Assembly (NCBI GenBank): GCA_030065915.1
Contig: JASJCQ010000004.1
Span: 186,001-250,000 of the forward strand
DNA length: 64,000 nucleotides
From: Woeseiaceae bacterium
Lineage (GTDB): Bacteria > Pseudomonadota > Gammaproteobacteria > Steroidobacterales > Woeseiaceae
Reading direction: 5' to 3'
Part shown: positions 1 to 9,251 of the stretch, piece by piece
Position numbering within the stretch: the first letter of the stretch is position 1
Layout: every line of letters begins with the position of its first letter
Translations under genes and position numbers: made by a program
The notes under the pieces: generated by a model
The model's database searches: none
Seen by the model: the letters and a program-made list of their open reading frames with translations, nothing else
What the model was told of the DNA's origin: nothing

Positions 1-3
1 CCC

Positions 4-894
4 ATGAGAAGTCGGACAATGAACTGGCGAGAGCGAATGGACGCGGCGGTTGCGTACATCGAAGCAAACATAGAACGTCCGCTTCGACTTGAGGATGTTG
101 CCAAAGTAGCGTGCTGTTCAAAATACCACTTTCATCGAATGTTCTATGCCAGTGTTGGCATTACCTGTGCGGAATATGTCAGGCGGCGAAAGCTCACGTT
201 GGCCGCTGTTGAGATACTGAACAGCGAAAGAAGCATCGCCGACATAGCGTCGACGTTTGGATACGAATCTCACAATGCTTTTACACGAGCATTTCGCAGT
301 TTTCACCGAGTAAATCCCGGTACCGTCCGAACGAGTTCAGCTTCGCTTTCTTCTTGCAGCCGCGTCACCTTTCCTGGAGTTAGAATTGGAGAAAAGATGG
401 ACTACAACATCGTCAAGAAACCTGAACTGAAAATAGTTGGAAAAGCCAAGAGCTTTAGCTTCGACGAGTTCGTCAAGGATGGGCGTAAGTTCTGGAAGAC
501 GTATGTTGGATCGCGCGACTATCAAAGCCTCTATGACCTGAATGGCGGCAAACCAGGTCCAATAGTCAACGCACCCTTGCTATCAGCGTACTTTCCGAAA
601 GAAGATGGGAGTCGAGACGAATTCGTCGACGTGCTGGCTCTAGAGGCGGAAGCAGGAATGGACTGCAGTGGATTCGAAGTCCACACGGTCCCTGCGGCGA
701 CGTACGCCGAGTTCACTTGCACTTACAAGTCCTCAATGAACACAAACCGCTACATCTACGGAACTTGGTTCTCATCAACCGGGTATGAACGAGATGGGAG
801 TAAGCCGGATATCGCTGCATACTTCCCAATTCCGTTTAGATCTATGAGCGATATGACGGTTCGATGGTGGATTCCGGTAGTAGGTGAGAACTAG
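4..894 (+). CDS. AraC-family regulator with GyrI-like ligand domain
   Basis: Predicted transcriptional activator with two modules. Residues about 8-110 carry the double helix-turn-helix of AraC/XylS proteins (CCSKYHFHRMFYASVG, then a second helix pair ending FGYESHNAFTRAFRSFH). Residues about 130-296 form a GyrI/SOUL-like effector-binding domain of the Rob/BmrR type, which usually binds hydrophobic drugs or amphipathic small molecules. A second methionine six codons in (MNWRERMDAA) is an equally good start; the upstream region is outside the window, so the choice is open. The target is unknown. The GyrI-like domain makes a drug or stress response more likely than sugar metabolism. Confidence 0.9.
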   Translation: MRSRTMNWRERMDAAVAYIEANIERPLRLEDVAKVACCSKYHFHRMFYASVGITCAEYVRRRKLTLAAVEILNSERSIADIASTFGYESHNAFTRAFRSFHRVNPGTVRTSSASLSSCSRVTFPGVRIGEKMDYNIVKKPELKIVGKAKSFSFDEFVKDGRKFWKTYVGSRDYQSLYDLNGGKPGPIVNAPLLSAYFPKEDGSRDEFVDVLALEAEAGMDCSGFEVHTVPAATYAEFTCTYKSSMNTNRYIYGTWFSSTGYERDGSKPDIAAYFPIPFRSMSDMTVRWWIPVVGEN

Positions 895-1100
895 ATCAAA
901 GTGGCGACTTCGCTATAGCGAATGCTCCTCACCAAACCACTGGCCAGCGGCCATTCTTGACCCAGAATTGCCGCTCGCGACCGTCCGCTTCTGGCCGAAA
1001 GCTAGCACTCTTGCCGCGTTTGCCCCAATGGCTGCTTTCAAAGAAAGCGGACGGAGGCTGCTAAGATATCAAGCACCTGCGGTTTGCGGAGAAGTGGAAC
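895..1100. other. Intergenic region with a 10-bp inverted repeat
   Basis: No coding sequence is supported here. The stretch holds an inverted repeat, CCGTCCGCTT at 981-990 and AAGCGGACGG at 1045-1054, separated by 54 bases. It resembles the decayed, GACCC/GCGGAC-rich intergenic remnants often seen in environmental proteobacteria (recalled, not searched). It may also contain the promoter of the downstream amidohydrolase. Confidence 0.4.
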
Positions 1101-2915
1101 ATGAAGGCGTCGATCCTGGCCATCCGGCTCATGGCCATAGTAAGCCTGGCCGCCATTCCGGCAGCATGGGCGCAACATGCAGATCTCGTTGCAAGAAACG
1201 GCAAGCTGTGGACTGTCGACGATGCCAATCCGAGCGCCGAGGCGCTGGCCGTAATTGATGGGCGTTTCGTTTACGTCGGTTCCGATGCCGGCGTCGAGCA
1301 ACACATAGGTCCCGAGACCGAAGTCATCGACCTCGAAGGCGCTCTCGTCACCCCGGGCTTCTATGACAATCACGTTCATTTCGAGTCGACCGGGCAGCTG
1401 CTGTACGGCCTCAACCTGCTCGATGTTGCCGACGAATCCGGGTTTGTCGAGCGAATTCGTGACGTTCATTCTCGCTATGCATCCGGCACGTGGATTACCG
1501 GCGGCGACTGGTCGGCGTATGAGACCTGGTCGGAAGGCGACGTCGGCGCAGCGGGTCGCCAGGCAATCAGCGGCTACGGCAACATGTTCCTGCCACACAG
1601 AGACATGATCGACGGCTTCACCGCCGACCGCCCGGTACTCGTAAACCGCTTCGATCGCAAGGTCTATCTCGCCAACGGTGTCGCTCTCGAGCTTGCCGGC
1701 ATTGTTGAAGGCATGCCCGATCCCGAAGGCATTATCGTCGAGCGGGACGAGGACGGCGAACCGACAGGAGCGCTGTTCAATCCGCTGAAAGCCAGCGTCG
1801 AATCGACGTTATTCGTCCGTGACAACGTGCGCGCATTGTTCGATGCGCTGATCCCGGAGCCGTCGCGCGAGCAGCGCGTCGCCGAGACTCGTGAAGCCTG
1901 GCGAAAGATGGCAAGCGTCGGCGTCACGAGTTACTGCGACATTACGTCCGATCCGGTCTATGTCGACATCTATCGTGAGCTCCGCGATGCCGGGGAGATG
2001 ACGGCGCGCGTCCGCGTGCGACCGCCGCTCGATCGCTGGGACTCGATGGCCGAACTCGGTATCAAGGTTGGCTTCGGCGACGACTGGATCCGCTTCGGGG
2101 CGACCAAGGCCTGGATCGACGGCATCATGGGCAACAGCTCGGCACGTTTTTACGAGCCGTACACGTCCAACCCGGACAGCCGGGGCATCTGGCGCGACAT
2201 CATGTTCCCGTTCGAGCGCAGCCCACATGACCCTGAGGACATGCAGAGCAACCTCGAACGGCTCGCGCTGAAAGCCGATGCCAACGGCATTCAGCTGACC
2301 GTGCACGCGATCGGCGACGAGGCGAACGGTTACCTGTTGGACATGGTCGAGCGGCTGGTCGACGAGAACGGCGAGCGTGATCGCCGCTTCCGGCTCGTAC
2401 ACGCGCAGGTGATGACCGATAGAGATATCGAACGCGCCGGCGAGCTCGGCATCATCACCGAGGTCCAGCCCTTCCACACGTCGGACGACATGCGCTGGAT
2501 GGAAGTGCGAATCGGCCGCGAGCGTTCCAAGGGCGCCTACGCGTTTCGACGCCTGTGGGACTCCGGTGCCGTCGTCAGCTTCGGCTCCGACTCACCCGGC
2601 ACGAACGCATCCCGCTACTATCTGAATCCGATGCTGGGCCTGTACGCGGCCGTGACGCGCATGACGTTGTCGGGCCAGCCTGAAGGCGGGTGGTTTCCGA
2701 ACGAGCGCCTGTCGGTAGAAGAAGCGATAAAAGCCTATACACTGAACACGGCGTATGCCGGCTACGAGGAACACATCAAAGGCTCGATCACCGTCGGTAA
2801 ACTGGCGGACTTCGTTGTGCTCTCGGAGGACCTGTTGACGATGGACCCGCGAGGGCTCAAGGACGTTAAGGTCGAAGCGACGTTCGTCGGCGGCGAGGCT
2901 GTGTATCGCCGCTAG
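1101..2915 (+). CDS. Exported amidohydrolase, YtcJ-like (amidohydrolase family 3)
   Basis: Metal-dependent hydrolase of the amidohydrolase superfamily, 604 residues. A Sec signal peptide covers residues 1-24 (hydrophobic core, AWA-Q cleavage), so it acts in the periplasm. The beta-sandwich start (LVARNGKLWTVDDANPSAEA) and the metal-binding HxH motif in FYDNHVHF near residue 92 are typical of the YtcJ/N-substituted formamide deformylase branch. Further conserved segments are HAIGDEANG and FGSDSPG. The C-terminal GSITVGKLADFVVLSEDL is the usual closing strand of the family. The substrate is not predictable. The preceding AraC gene is separated by about 200 bases and is probably independent. Confidence 0.88.
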   Translation: MKASILAIRLMAIVSLAAIPAAWAQHADLVARNGKLWTVDDANPSAEALAVIDGRFVYVGSDAGVEQHIGPETEVIDLEGALVTPGFYDNHVHFESTGQLLYGLNLLDVADESGFVERIRDVHSRYASGTWITGGDWSAYETWSEGDVGAAGRQAISGYGNMFLPHRDMIDGFTADRPVLVNRFDRKVYLANGVALELAGIVEGMPDPEGIIVERDEDGEPTGALFNPLKASVESTLFVRDNVRALFDALIPEPSREQRVAETREAWRKMASVGVTSYCDITSDPVYVDIYRELRDAGEMTARVRVRPPLDRWDSMAELGIKVGFGDDWIRFGATKAWIDGIMGNSSARFYEPYTSNPDSRGIWRDIMFPFERSPHDPEDMQSNLERLALKADANGIQLTVHAIGDEANGYLLDMVERLVDENGERDRRFRLVHAQVMTDRDIERAGELGIITEVQPFHTSDDMRWMEVRIGRERSKGAYAFRRLWDSGAVVSFGSDSPGTNASRYYLNPMLGLYAAVTRMTLSGQPEGGWFPNERLSVEEAIKAYTLNTAYAGYEEHIKGSITVGKLADFVVLSEDLLTMDPRGLKDVKVEATFVGGEAVYRR

Positions 2916-2948
2916 CCATTCAAATGTTCCACCCAGCTGGAGAAGAGA

Positions 2949-3293
2949 ATGCCAATACACTACCTCGAAATCGTAGCGACCGATGCGGACGCCGTCTGCT
3001 CAGCGTATGCAGCAACTGCCAGTCTTGAGTTCGGTGAACCGGTGGCGGAGCTGGGCAATGCAAGGACTGCCAGAGTCGAGCAAGGATACCTGTTGGGCGT
3101 CCGTGCGCCCATGCATGACGCTGAGGAACCCGCGACACGGCCCTATTGGCTGGTCGACGACATCGAATCGGCCGTCGCGGCGGCGGTGAACGCTGGCGGA
3201 GAGCTTGCTCTTCCGCCGATGGAGATTCCCGGCCGCGGCATGTGCGCTATTTATTTTCTCGGCGGCGCGCAGCACGGCCTATGGCAGCTGTAA
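2949..3293 (+). CDS. Small VOC/glyoxalase-like protein
   Basis: A 114-residue protein with the beta-alpha-beta-beta-beta pattern of one and a half glyoxalase/bleomycin-resistance modules: MPIHYLEIVATD at the start, RPYWLVDDIESAVAAAVNAGG in the middle and the closing strand GMCAIYFLGGAQHGLWQL. A GGAGAAGAG ribosome site precedes the ATG. Members bind a metal and act on diverse substrates, so no reaction can be assigned. It lies 33 bases after the amidohydrolase and 27 bases before the DUF1428 gene, so the three are probably co-transcribed. Confidence 0.75.
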   Translation: MPIHYLEIVATDADAVCSAYAATASLEFGEPVAELGNARTARVEQGYLLGVRAPMHDAEEPATRPYWLVDDIESAVAAAVNAGGELALPPMEIPGRGMCAIYFLGGAQHGLWQL

Positions 3294-3320
3294 CCAATAT
3301 CGAACTGCGGGAGTAAGGCA

Positions 3321-3686
3321 ATGAGCTACATCGACGGATTCGTTTTGGCGGTACCGACCGCCAACAAGCAGAAGTTCATCGAATACGCCAGATCGGTTGA
3401 CACGATCTTCACCGAGCTGGGTGCAACACGGGTTGTCGAGTGCTGGGCGGACGACGTATCCGAGGGAGAAGTGACGGATTTTCCAAAAGCGGTCCAGGCG
3501 ACCCAGGAGGAAACGGTCGTCTTCTCGTGGATTGAATGGCCGGACAAGCAGACTCGCGATGCCGCTATGAAGACGATGATGTCCGAGGACTTTAAAGACG
3601 ACCGCATGGACCAGAGCAAGTACCCGATGCCGCTCGATGGCAAACGCCTGATCTACGGTGGATTCGAGCCGATCGTCGAACTGTAG
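3321..3686 (+). CDS. DUF1428 family protein (YbaA-like)
   Basis: A 121-residue cytosolic protein matching the DUF1428/YbaA family over its full length: MSYIDGFVLAVPT at the start, LGATRVVECWADDV, WPDKQTRDAAMKTMM, and the closing RLIYGGFEPIVEL. The fold is dimeric alpha/beta barrel (ferredoxin-like). No biochemical function is established for the family. It lies directly behind the VOC-like gene on the same strand. Confidence 0.9.
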   Translation: MSYIDGFVLAVPTANKQKFIEYARSVDTIFTELGATRVVECWADDVSEGEVTDFPKAVQATQEETVVFSWIEWPDKQTRDAAMKTMMSEDFKDDRMDQSKYPMPLDGKRLIYGGFEPIVEL

Positions 3687-3796
3687 ATACAGGGTGTTTG
3701 TCGAATCGACCGCGACGTAATTCATTCAGCAAAGACGCGGTGAATGACGGTTACAAGCAAACACGTGGTCAGAATGAATGACGGAGAGCGCGCAAT

Positions 3797-4576
3797 GTGA
3801 ATAGCCTTTCCAAACGGCACAAGACCGATCACCTGTTCTTTTCCGGCCTCGCTTTACTAATCAGCGTAGTCGGCCTGTCCGGTTTCTGGTTTACCTATTT
3901 TGGGCCGATTATCGGTAAGACGTATCCACCCGCGGGCGTGCCTTTGCATCTGCACGGCTGGAGTTTTTTTCTGTGGCTGGTGTTGTTCCCGCTACAGGCA
4001 ATACTGATCGGTCGTAATTCGCACAAGCTGCACAAGACACTTGGCAAGCTGAGTGTTTTTCTCGTATTGGTGATGACGCTGACGGGACTGCTTGTGTTGT
4101 CCGTACGTGCGGATGAAGCTGCGAGGGAAGGCGAGCCCCTCGTGTGGCTCCTGTACGGACCGCTATTCCTCTCCAACTTGGTGCTGTTTATTGGCTTTTA
4201 CGCGGCTTCCATTCGCATGGCGTTGAAACATCAGTGGGAAGCACACAAACGCCTGATGGTCGTCGCAAGCGGTATCGGCGTTGCCGCCGGATTAAGTCGC
4301 TGGGTAATGATCGTCAGCGGTTTCCATCCGCTATCCATACCGATTGGGGTGTTGTCGTGCAGCATCTTCCTGTTGATCGGTGCGGCCTACGACGCAGTTA
4401 CACGGCGCTCAATACATCCGGCCTACTGGGTCGGACTCGCGAGCTTTGTCGTCGTCATGATTCCCTTGCTACCTCAGGTGTCAGAAGGCAACGTTGAATG
4501 GGTCAATCAATGGTTGGCGGCACTCGGAGAACAGCTCGGGTTTCTCTACGAACCAGAGCCGACCGTTGAGTTCTGA
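3797..4576 (+). CDS. Multi-pass inner-membrane protein of unknown function
   Basis: A 259-residue protein with about six or seven predicted transmembrane helices, for example LALLISVVGLSGFWFTYF, SFFLWLVLFPLQAILIG, LSVFLVLVMTLTGLLVLSV and FVVVMIPLLPQV. Conserved-looking histidines sit in LHLHGWSFF and in NSHKLHKTLGK, a pattern seen in DUF2306-like and haem-associated membrane proteins, but I do not recognise the family with certainty. The start is GTG at 3797, ten bases after GGAG; the overlapping ATG at 3795 runs straight into TGA and cannot be used. Confidence 0.7.
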   Translation: MNSLSKRHKTDHLFFSGLALLISVVGLSGFWFTYFGPIIGKTYPPAGVPLHLHGWSFFLWLVLFPLQAILIGRNSHKLHKTLGKLSVFLVLVMTLTGLLVLSVRADEAAREGEPLVWLLYGPLFLSNLVLFIGFYAASIRMALKHQWEAHKRLMVVASGIGVAAGLSRWVMIVSGFHPLSIPIGVLSCSIFLLIGAAYDAVTRRSIHPAYWVGLASFVVVMIPLLPQVSEGNVEWVNQWLAALGEQLGFLYEPEPTVEF

Positions 4577-4634
4577 TTGCCTCCAAAACCCGGCTGCGCA
4601 GCAATCCGATCGACGGCCCGGTTGGGGACTTTAC

Positions 4635-4706
4635 TATCTCGTCTCCCGGAACCTCGATGACGAGTCTGTCGTGAACCTTCAAGATCATCCAGGTTCCAGG
4701 GGCTGA
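4635..4706 (-). pseudogene. Relic of a polA 3' end
   Basis: Read on the minus strand, about 24 codons encode a peptide (SAPGTWMILKVHDRLV then IEVPGDEI) that aligns without gaps to the C-terminal motif of the intact polA at 6334-9039 (SGLGTRMIMQVHDELV then FEVPENEM). I count 13 of 24 residues identical, and 41 of 57 bases identical from the ATG onward. The catalytic VHDE of family A polymerases is VHDR here, and similarity stops on both sides, so this is a non-functional fragment. It sits 60 bases downstream of the flavoprotein gene that separates it from polA. A chance match is possible but unlikely. Confidence 0.55.
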
Positions 4707-4766
4707 GTATCCGACAGGATCGTCGAACTGCAGGTTTTCCCGAGATCTCGAATTGTCCGACTTGGC

Positions 4767-6173
4767 TCAGGCCGCACGAAGCCCGCAATCAGCAAGCTGA
4801 GCGCATGCATTTCGCAGTGCCGTACGCAGCCCTTCTTCCACAACCGGATGGTAGAACGGCATGGACAGCATGTCGTTGATCGTCAATCCCTGCTGGTGCG
4901 CCCAGGCGAGCAGATGCCCGATATGCTCGGCGCTCGGACCGATCATTTCGGCGCCGAGAAAACGGCCTGTCGTTGCTTCGGCATAAACGTGCAACAGGCC
5001 CTTATTTTTCAGCATGACGCGACTGCGGCCCTGGTCCTCAAACGACACACTGCCGACAACGATGTTGCGGTGCTCCAGCTCCTTGTAAGTCGATCCGACC
5101 ATTGCAATCTGTGGGTCGGAGAAAACCACCCCCAACGGTGACCGTCGGAAACCTTCCTCGACGTTCGGATAGCGACCGGCATTACGCCCCGCGATTCGAC
5201 CTTCGTCAGACGCTTCATGCAGCAGCGGCTTCGTATTCGTGGCGTCACCCGCGAGGAATACGTGTGTGTCACCGATTTGCATGGTTCTCTCGTTTACGAC
5301 GGGCACGCCTCGCTCATCCAGGAGCAGGCTCGTGTTCTCAAGGCTCAGGCCAAAAACATTGGGGCGTCGGCCCGTCGCTGCGACGAGGTAATCCACGGAG
5401 ATCGTCTGCTCGTTACCCTCGTCGTCCAGATAGCCGATCGAAACGCCTTTGTCCGAGCGCTCAATGGACGTCACGTTCGCATCTGCGTCCAGGAAGAACT
5501 CCTCGCTAAACGTCTTCTCCGCGTACGACCTGATCGCAGGATCCGTCAGCGGGCCGACGATGCTCTGAATCCCGAACATATGAACCCGCACCCCGAGCCT
5601 GTGCAGCGCCTGGCCTAACTCCAGTCCAATGACGCCCGGACCGAATACTGCCACGCTCTCCGGCAGGTCCTGCCAGTCAAAGACGTCGTCGTTGACGATC
5701 AGGCGGTCCTCGGCGGCCTCCAGGTGCCTGGGCCATGCCGGTGACGACCCGGTAGCGATGACAATGCGTTTCGCTGACACGCGCGTGTGGTCACCGACCA
5801 TGAGTGTGTTGTCATTAATGAACACGGCGTTTCCGACAAGCTTGTGCTCGGCGGGAATGTTGTCTACAGACTCAACAACGAAACCGACGAAGCGATCGCG
5901 TTCGCGGCGAACACGGTCCATAACGGCAACGCCGTCGACCGCCACGGAGCCCGTGTTTACGCCAAACTCAGATGCCTGCTCACTGGCATGCGCCGCCTCG
6001 GCGGCCGCGATCAGGAGTTTGCTCGGCATACAGCCAACGCGTGCGCAGGTCGTGCCGTACGGGCCGCCCTCGATCATGACGACGTTCGGCGTCCATTCGA
6101 GGGCGCTTCGATAAGCGCCCAGCCCGGCTGAACCGGCACCGATTACAGCTACATCAACGTGGCGTTCCTGCAT
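4767..6173 (-). CDS. Dihydrolipoamide dehydrogenase-type flavoprotein
   Basis: A 468-residue pyridine-nucleotide disulfide oxidoreductase. It shows an FAD-binding GAGSAG near residue 12, the redox-active disulfide in TTCARVGCMPSK (CxxxxC), a second Rossmann motif (FGPGVIGLELGQ) for NAD(P), the second FAD site (DTHVFLAGDAT), and the C-terminal HPVVEEGLRTAL with the catalytic His-Glu pair. These point to dihydrolipoyl dehydrogenase rather than glutathione or mercuric reductase. No E1 or E2 subunit gene is nearby, so it may serve another lipoyl system or act as a general disulfide reductase. It is a single gene with about 160 bases of AT-rich leader. Confidence 0.85.
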   Translation of the reverse strand: MQERHVDVAVIGAGSAGLGAYRSALEWTPNVVMIEGGPYGTTCARVGCMPSKLLIAAAEAAHASEQASEFGVNTGSVAVDGVAVMDRVRRERDRFVGFVVESVDNIPAEHKLVGNAVFINDNTLMVGDHTRVSAKRIVIATGSSPAWPRHLEAAEDRLIVNDDVFDWQDLPESVAVFGPGVIGLELGQALHRLGVRVHMFGIQSIVGPLTDPAIRSYAEKTFSEEFFLDADANVTSIERSDKGVSIGYLDDEGNEQTISVDYLVAATGRRPNVFGLSLENTSLLLDERGVPVVNERTMQIGDTHVFLAGDATNTKPLLHEASDEGRIAGRNAGRYPNVEEGFRRSPLGVVFSDPQIAMVGSTYKELEHRNIVVGSVSFEDQGRSRVMLKNKGLLHVYAEATTGRFLGAEMIGPSAEHIGHLLAWAHQQGLTINDMLSMPFYHPVVEEGLRTALRNACAQLADCGLRAA

Positions 6174-6333
6174 GTCTATTCTCCAAAAGCGGTGAGACCT
6201 CGGAAGGTGTTGACACGAAAGCTATCAGGCTACAGGTAATCGGTAAATAAGAATAAAAAGGTTATTACGATCTAAAAAATAGGAGATTGGGCGATAGAAA
6301 CACTGTCTGGTCCGACCTGCGGAGCGGATGCTC

Positions 6334-9039
6334 TCAGTGCGCCTCGTCCCAGTTGTCTCCGGTGCCGGCGTCGACCTTCAGCGCGACGGAGAGTTCGGCG
6401 GCGCCGCTCATCAGCTCGATGACTTTATCCGTTACCTCGTCCATCTCGTTTTCCGGCACTTCGAATACGAGCTCATCGTGGACCTGCATGATCATGCGGG
6501 TGCCCAGGCCAGAGTTCACGAGCCAGTCATGCACGGCCAGCATCGCGCGCTTGATGATGTCGGCGGCCGTTCCCTGCATCGGCGCGTTGATCGCGCTGCG
6601 CTCGGCGTACTGGCGGCGTTGCGCATTCCGGGCGTTGATCTCCGGCAGGTAGAGCCTGCGGCCGAACACCGTCTCGACATAGCCCTGCTCGCTGGCCTTC
6701 TCACGGATCGTGTCCATGTAGTTTTTGACGCCCGGGTAGCGATCGAAGTACAGGTCGATGTACTCCTGCGCTTCGCCGCGACTGACCGACAGTTGTTTTG
6801 CGAGACCAAAGGCGGACATGCCGTACATCAGGCCAAAGTTGATGGCCTTTGCGGAGCGGCGCTGGTCGCTGGTCACGTCGTCCAGCGTCGCCTCGAACAC
6901 CTCGGCGGCCGTTGCGCGGTGAACGTCCAGCTCCTTCGCGAAGGCATCCTGCAGACCTTTGTCCTCTGACAGGTGCGCCATGATTCGTAGTTCGATCTGC
7001 GAATAGTCGGCCGCCAACAGCTTGTGTCCGTCCGGCGCGATGAATGCCTGGCGGATGCGGCGGCCTTCCTCGGTACGAATCGGGATGTTCTGAAGATTCG
7101 GATCAGTAGAGGACAGTCGACCCGTCGCAGCGACAGCCTGGTGGTAGGACGTATGAATCCGGCCCGATGTCGGCTGTATCTGTGTCGGCAGCTTGTCGGT
7201 GTAGGTGCTCTTCAGCTTGCTGACACTGCGGTAGTCAATGATGACGCGCGGCAGATCGTAGTCGTGAGAGAGTTCTACAAGCACGTCCTCTGCTGTCGAA
7301 GGCTGGCCCTTGGGCGTCTTCCTGATGATCGGCAGACCCTGTTGCTCGAACAGGATTTCCTGCAGCTGCTTCGGTGACCCGAGATTGAACGGGCCGCCGG
7401 CGAGCTTGTGCGCTTCCTCCTCCAGCGCGAGCATCTTCTCGTTGAGCTCGTGACTCTGGTCAGCAAGCATCTGCCGGTCGACGAGCACGCCGTTTTCCTC
7501 CATCTCGAGCAGGACAGGTACGAGTGGCTGTTCAATCTCTGTGTACACGCGTTTCAGCGGCTCGATCTTGTTGAGTTCCGACCAGAGCTTCTCATGCAGC
7601 TGCAGCGTGATGTCCGCATCCTCGGCGGCGTAGGGTGCAGCCGTCTCGAGATCGATCTGGTTGAAGGTCAGCTGCTTTGCGCCTTTCCCGGCGACTTCTT
7701 CGTACTTGATCGTCTTGCGATCCAGGTAATGGTTGGCCAGCGAATCCATGTCGTGCCGCGACGCGACGCTGTTTAACACATAAGACTCCAGCATCGAGTC
7801 GTAACGCATGCCCTTCAACTGAATGCCGTGGCGCGCCAAAACGTGCGCGTCGTACTTCAGGTGGTGCCCGAGCTTGGCCCTGTCCGGGTCTTCGAGGAAA
7901 GGGCGCATCTTCTCCAGCACCTCGTCACGTGCCAGCTGGTCCGGTGCGCCGGGATAGTCGTGGGTGAGCGGTATGTAACAGGCCTTGCCGACTTCTACCG
8001 CGATCGACAGCCCAACGACCTCGGCCTGCATGTAATCGAGGCTCGTCGTTTCGGTGTCGAAAGCGACGATGTCCGCCTTGTCGATAGCTTTCATCCATCG
8101 GTCGAATGCCTTCCAGTCGAGCACGGTCTCATAGTCGCCACCTTCAGCTTCTTCCTCGACGGATGACTCGGAATCTCCGGATTCGCCGAGTTGCCGGAGC
8201 AGGCTCTTCAGTTCGAAGTGACTGTAGATGCTCTTGAGCTTGTCGAGGTCGCCATCGTTCTTCTCAAGCTCGTCGACGCGCTGCGGCAGCTCGACATCGG
8301 TCTTGATCGTGACCAGTTCCCGCGACAGTTTCAGTTGTTCGATGTTATCGCGCAGGCTCTCACCGATCTTGCCTTTGATGTCCTCGGCGTTCTCGATGAT
8401 CCCGTCGACGGAGCCATAGAGGTTCAGCCACTTGGCCGCCGTCTTCGCGCCGACGCGCGGTACGCCCGGGACGTTGTCCGACGTGTCGCCGACGAGTGCC
8501 AGGTAATCGACGACCTGTTCCGGCGTAACGTCGAACTTATCGCGCACGCCGTCGCGATCCATGACGGTATCCGTCATCGTATTGACCAGAGTCACGTTGC
8601 CATCGACGAGCTGCGCGATGTCCTTGTCGCCGGTCGACACCAATACGTTCAGGCCCTTTTGCTGACCCTCGCGGCACAGCGTACCGATGACGTCGTCGGC
8701 CTCGACGCCTGGAATCCTTAGTAGCGGCAAGCCCATCGCCTCGACGGCATCGAGTATGGGCTGCACCTGCGAACGAAGGTCGTCCGGCATCGGTGGACGG
8801 TTCGCCTTGTACTCGGCATACATATCGCTGCGGAACGTCTTGCCCGACGCGTCGAAGACGACCGCGACGTGAGACGTCGGCTGTTCACGGACGAGCTTGT
8901 TGATCATCGACAGTACGCCGTGCAGCGCGCCCGTCGCTTCGCCTTGCGAATTCGTCAGGTTAGGTAGGGCGTGGTAGGCCCGGTAGAGGTACGACGAGCC
9001 GTCGACGAGGACGACATCAGCCTTCAGATTCGTCGGCAT
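6334..9039 (-). CDS. polA: DNA polymerase I
   Basis: Full-length family A polymerase of 901 residues for gap repair and Okazaki fragment processing. The N-terminal 5'-3' exonuclease spans about 1-290 (LVDGSSYLYRAYHALP, GVEADDVIGTL, STGDKDIAQLV). The 3'-5' proofreading domain spans about 305-500 and keeps its DxE motif (VAFDTETTSLD, D328/E330). The polymerase domain spans about 510-901, with DYSQIELR, RRSAKAINFGLMYG and the terminal MQVHDELVFEV. All catalytic residues appear intact. Its start overlaps the end of lptM by 23 bases, implying translational coupling. A short relic of its own 3' end lies 1.6 kb downstream. Confidence 0.98.
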   Translation of the reverse strand: MPTNLKADVVLVDGSSYLYRAYHALPNLTNSQGEATGALHGVLSMINKLVREQPTSHVAVVFDASGKTFRSDMYAEYKANRPPMPDDLRSQVQPILDAVEAMGLPLLRIPGVEADDVIGTLCREGQQKGLNVLVSTGDKDIAQLVDGNVTLVNTMTDTVMDRDGVRDKFDVTPEQVVDYLALVGDTSDNVPGVPRVGAKTAAKWLNLYGSVDGIIENAEDIKGKIGESLRDNIEQLKLSRELVTIKTDVELPQRVDELEKNDGDLDKLKSIYSHFELKSLLRQLGESGDSESSVEEEAEGGDYETVLDWKAFDRWMKAIDKADIVAFDTETTSLDYMQAEVVGLSIAVEVGKACYIPLTHDYPGAPDQLARDEVLEKMRPFLEDPDRAKLGHHLKYDAHVLARHGIQLKGMRYDSMLESYVLNSVASRHDMDSLANHYLDRKTIKYEEVAGKGAKQLTFNQIDLETAAPYAAEDADITLQLHEKLWSELNKIEPLKRVYTEIEQPLVPVLLEMEENGVLVDRQMLADQSHELNEKMLALEEEAHKLAGGPFNLGSPKQLQEILFEQQGLPIIRKTPKGQPSTAEDVLVELSHDYDLPRVIIDYRSVSKLKSTYTDKLPTQIQPTSGRIHTSYHQAVAATGRLSSTDPNLQNIPIRTEEGRRIRQAFIAPDGHKLLAADYSQIELRIMAHLSEDKGLQDAFAKELDVHRATAAEVFEATLDDVTSDQRRSAKAINFGLMYGMSAFGLAKQLSVSRGEAQEYIDLYFDRYPGVKNYMDTIREKASEQGYVETVFGRRLYLPEINARNAQRRQYAERSAINAPMQGTAADIIKRAMLAVHDWLVNSGLGTRMIMQVHDELVFEVPENEMDEVTDKVIELMSGAAELSVALKVDAGTGDNWDEAH

Positions 9040-9178
9040 CTTCTTCCGGTTCGGGTGGTTGCTCCGGCGGCGGTGCGCTCATGACCTCGCTGGGGTCACC
9101 AGGCAGGTACAGGGGGCCGCTTTGTCCGCAGCCAGCGAGCACGCCGCAAAGCGCGAGCGCCAGGATGATTCGCAACAT
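9017..9178 (-). CDS. lptM: LptM (YifL)-type small lipoprotein
   Basis: A 53-residue lipoprotein. The signal peptide (MLRIILALALCGVLAG) ends in lipobox LAGC, Cys17. The mature start CGQSGPLYLPGD is the signature of LptM/YifL (CGxxGPLYxP), which in E. coli helps LptD oxidative maturation in the outer-membrane LPS translocon. The rest is proline- and acid-rich (PPPEQPPEPEEDADE). In many gammaproteobacteria the gene precedes lysA; here it precedes polA and overlaps it by 23 bases in another frame. A TATAAT box lies 28 bases upstream of the start. Confidence 0.85.
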   Translation of the reverse strand: MLRIILALALCGVLAGCGQSGPLYLPGDPSEVMSAPPPEQPPEPEEDADESEG

Positions 9179-9205
9179 GATCGGATCCTCTGGGATTGAG
9201 GGCCA

Positions 9206-9211
9206 ATTATA
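9206..9211 (-). promoter_or_regulatory. Candidate -10 box for lptM-polA
   Basis: A perfect TATAAT on the minus strand, 28 bases upstream of the lptM ATG and just after the end of argH. No convincing -35 hexamer is found at normal spacing. It would give lptM-polA expression independent of the arginine operon upstream. Confidence 0.45.
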
Positions 9212-9251
9212 GAGCCGCCGCGCGGACAGGCATAGTCACAGCAGTGACGAG

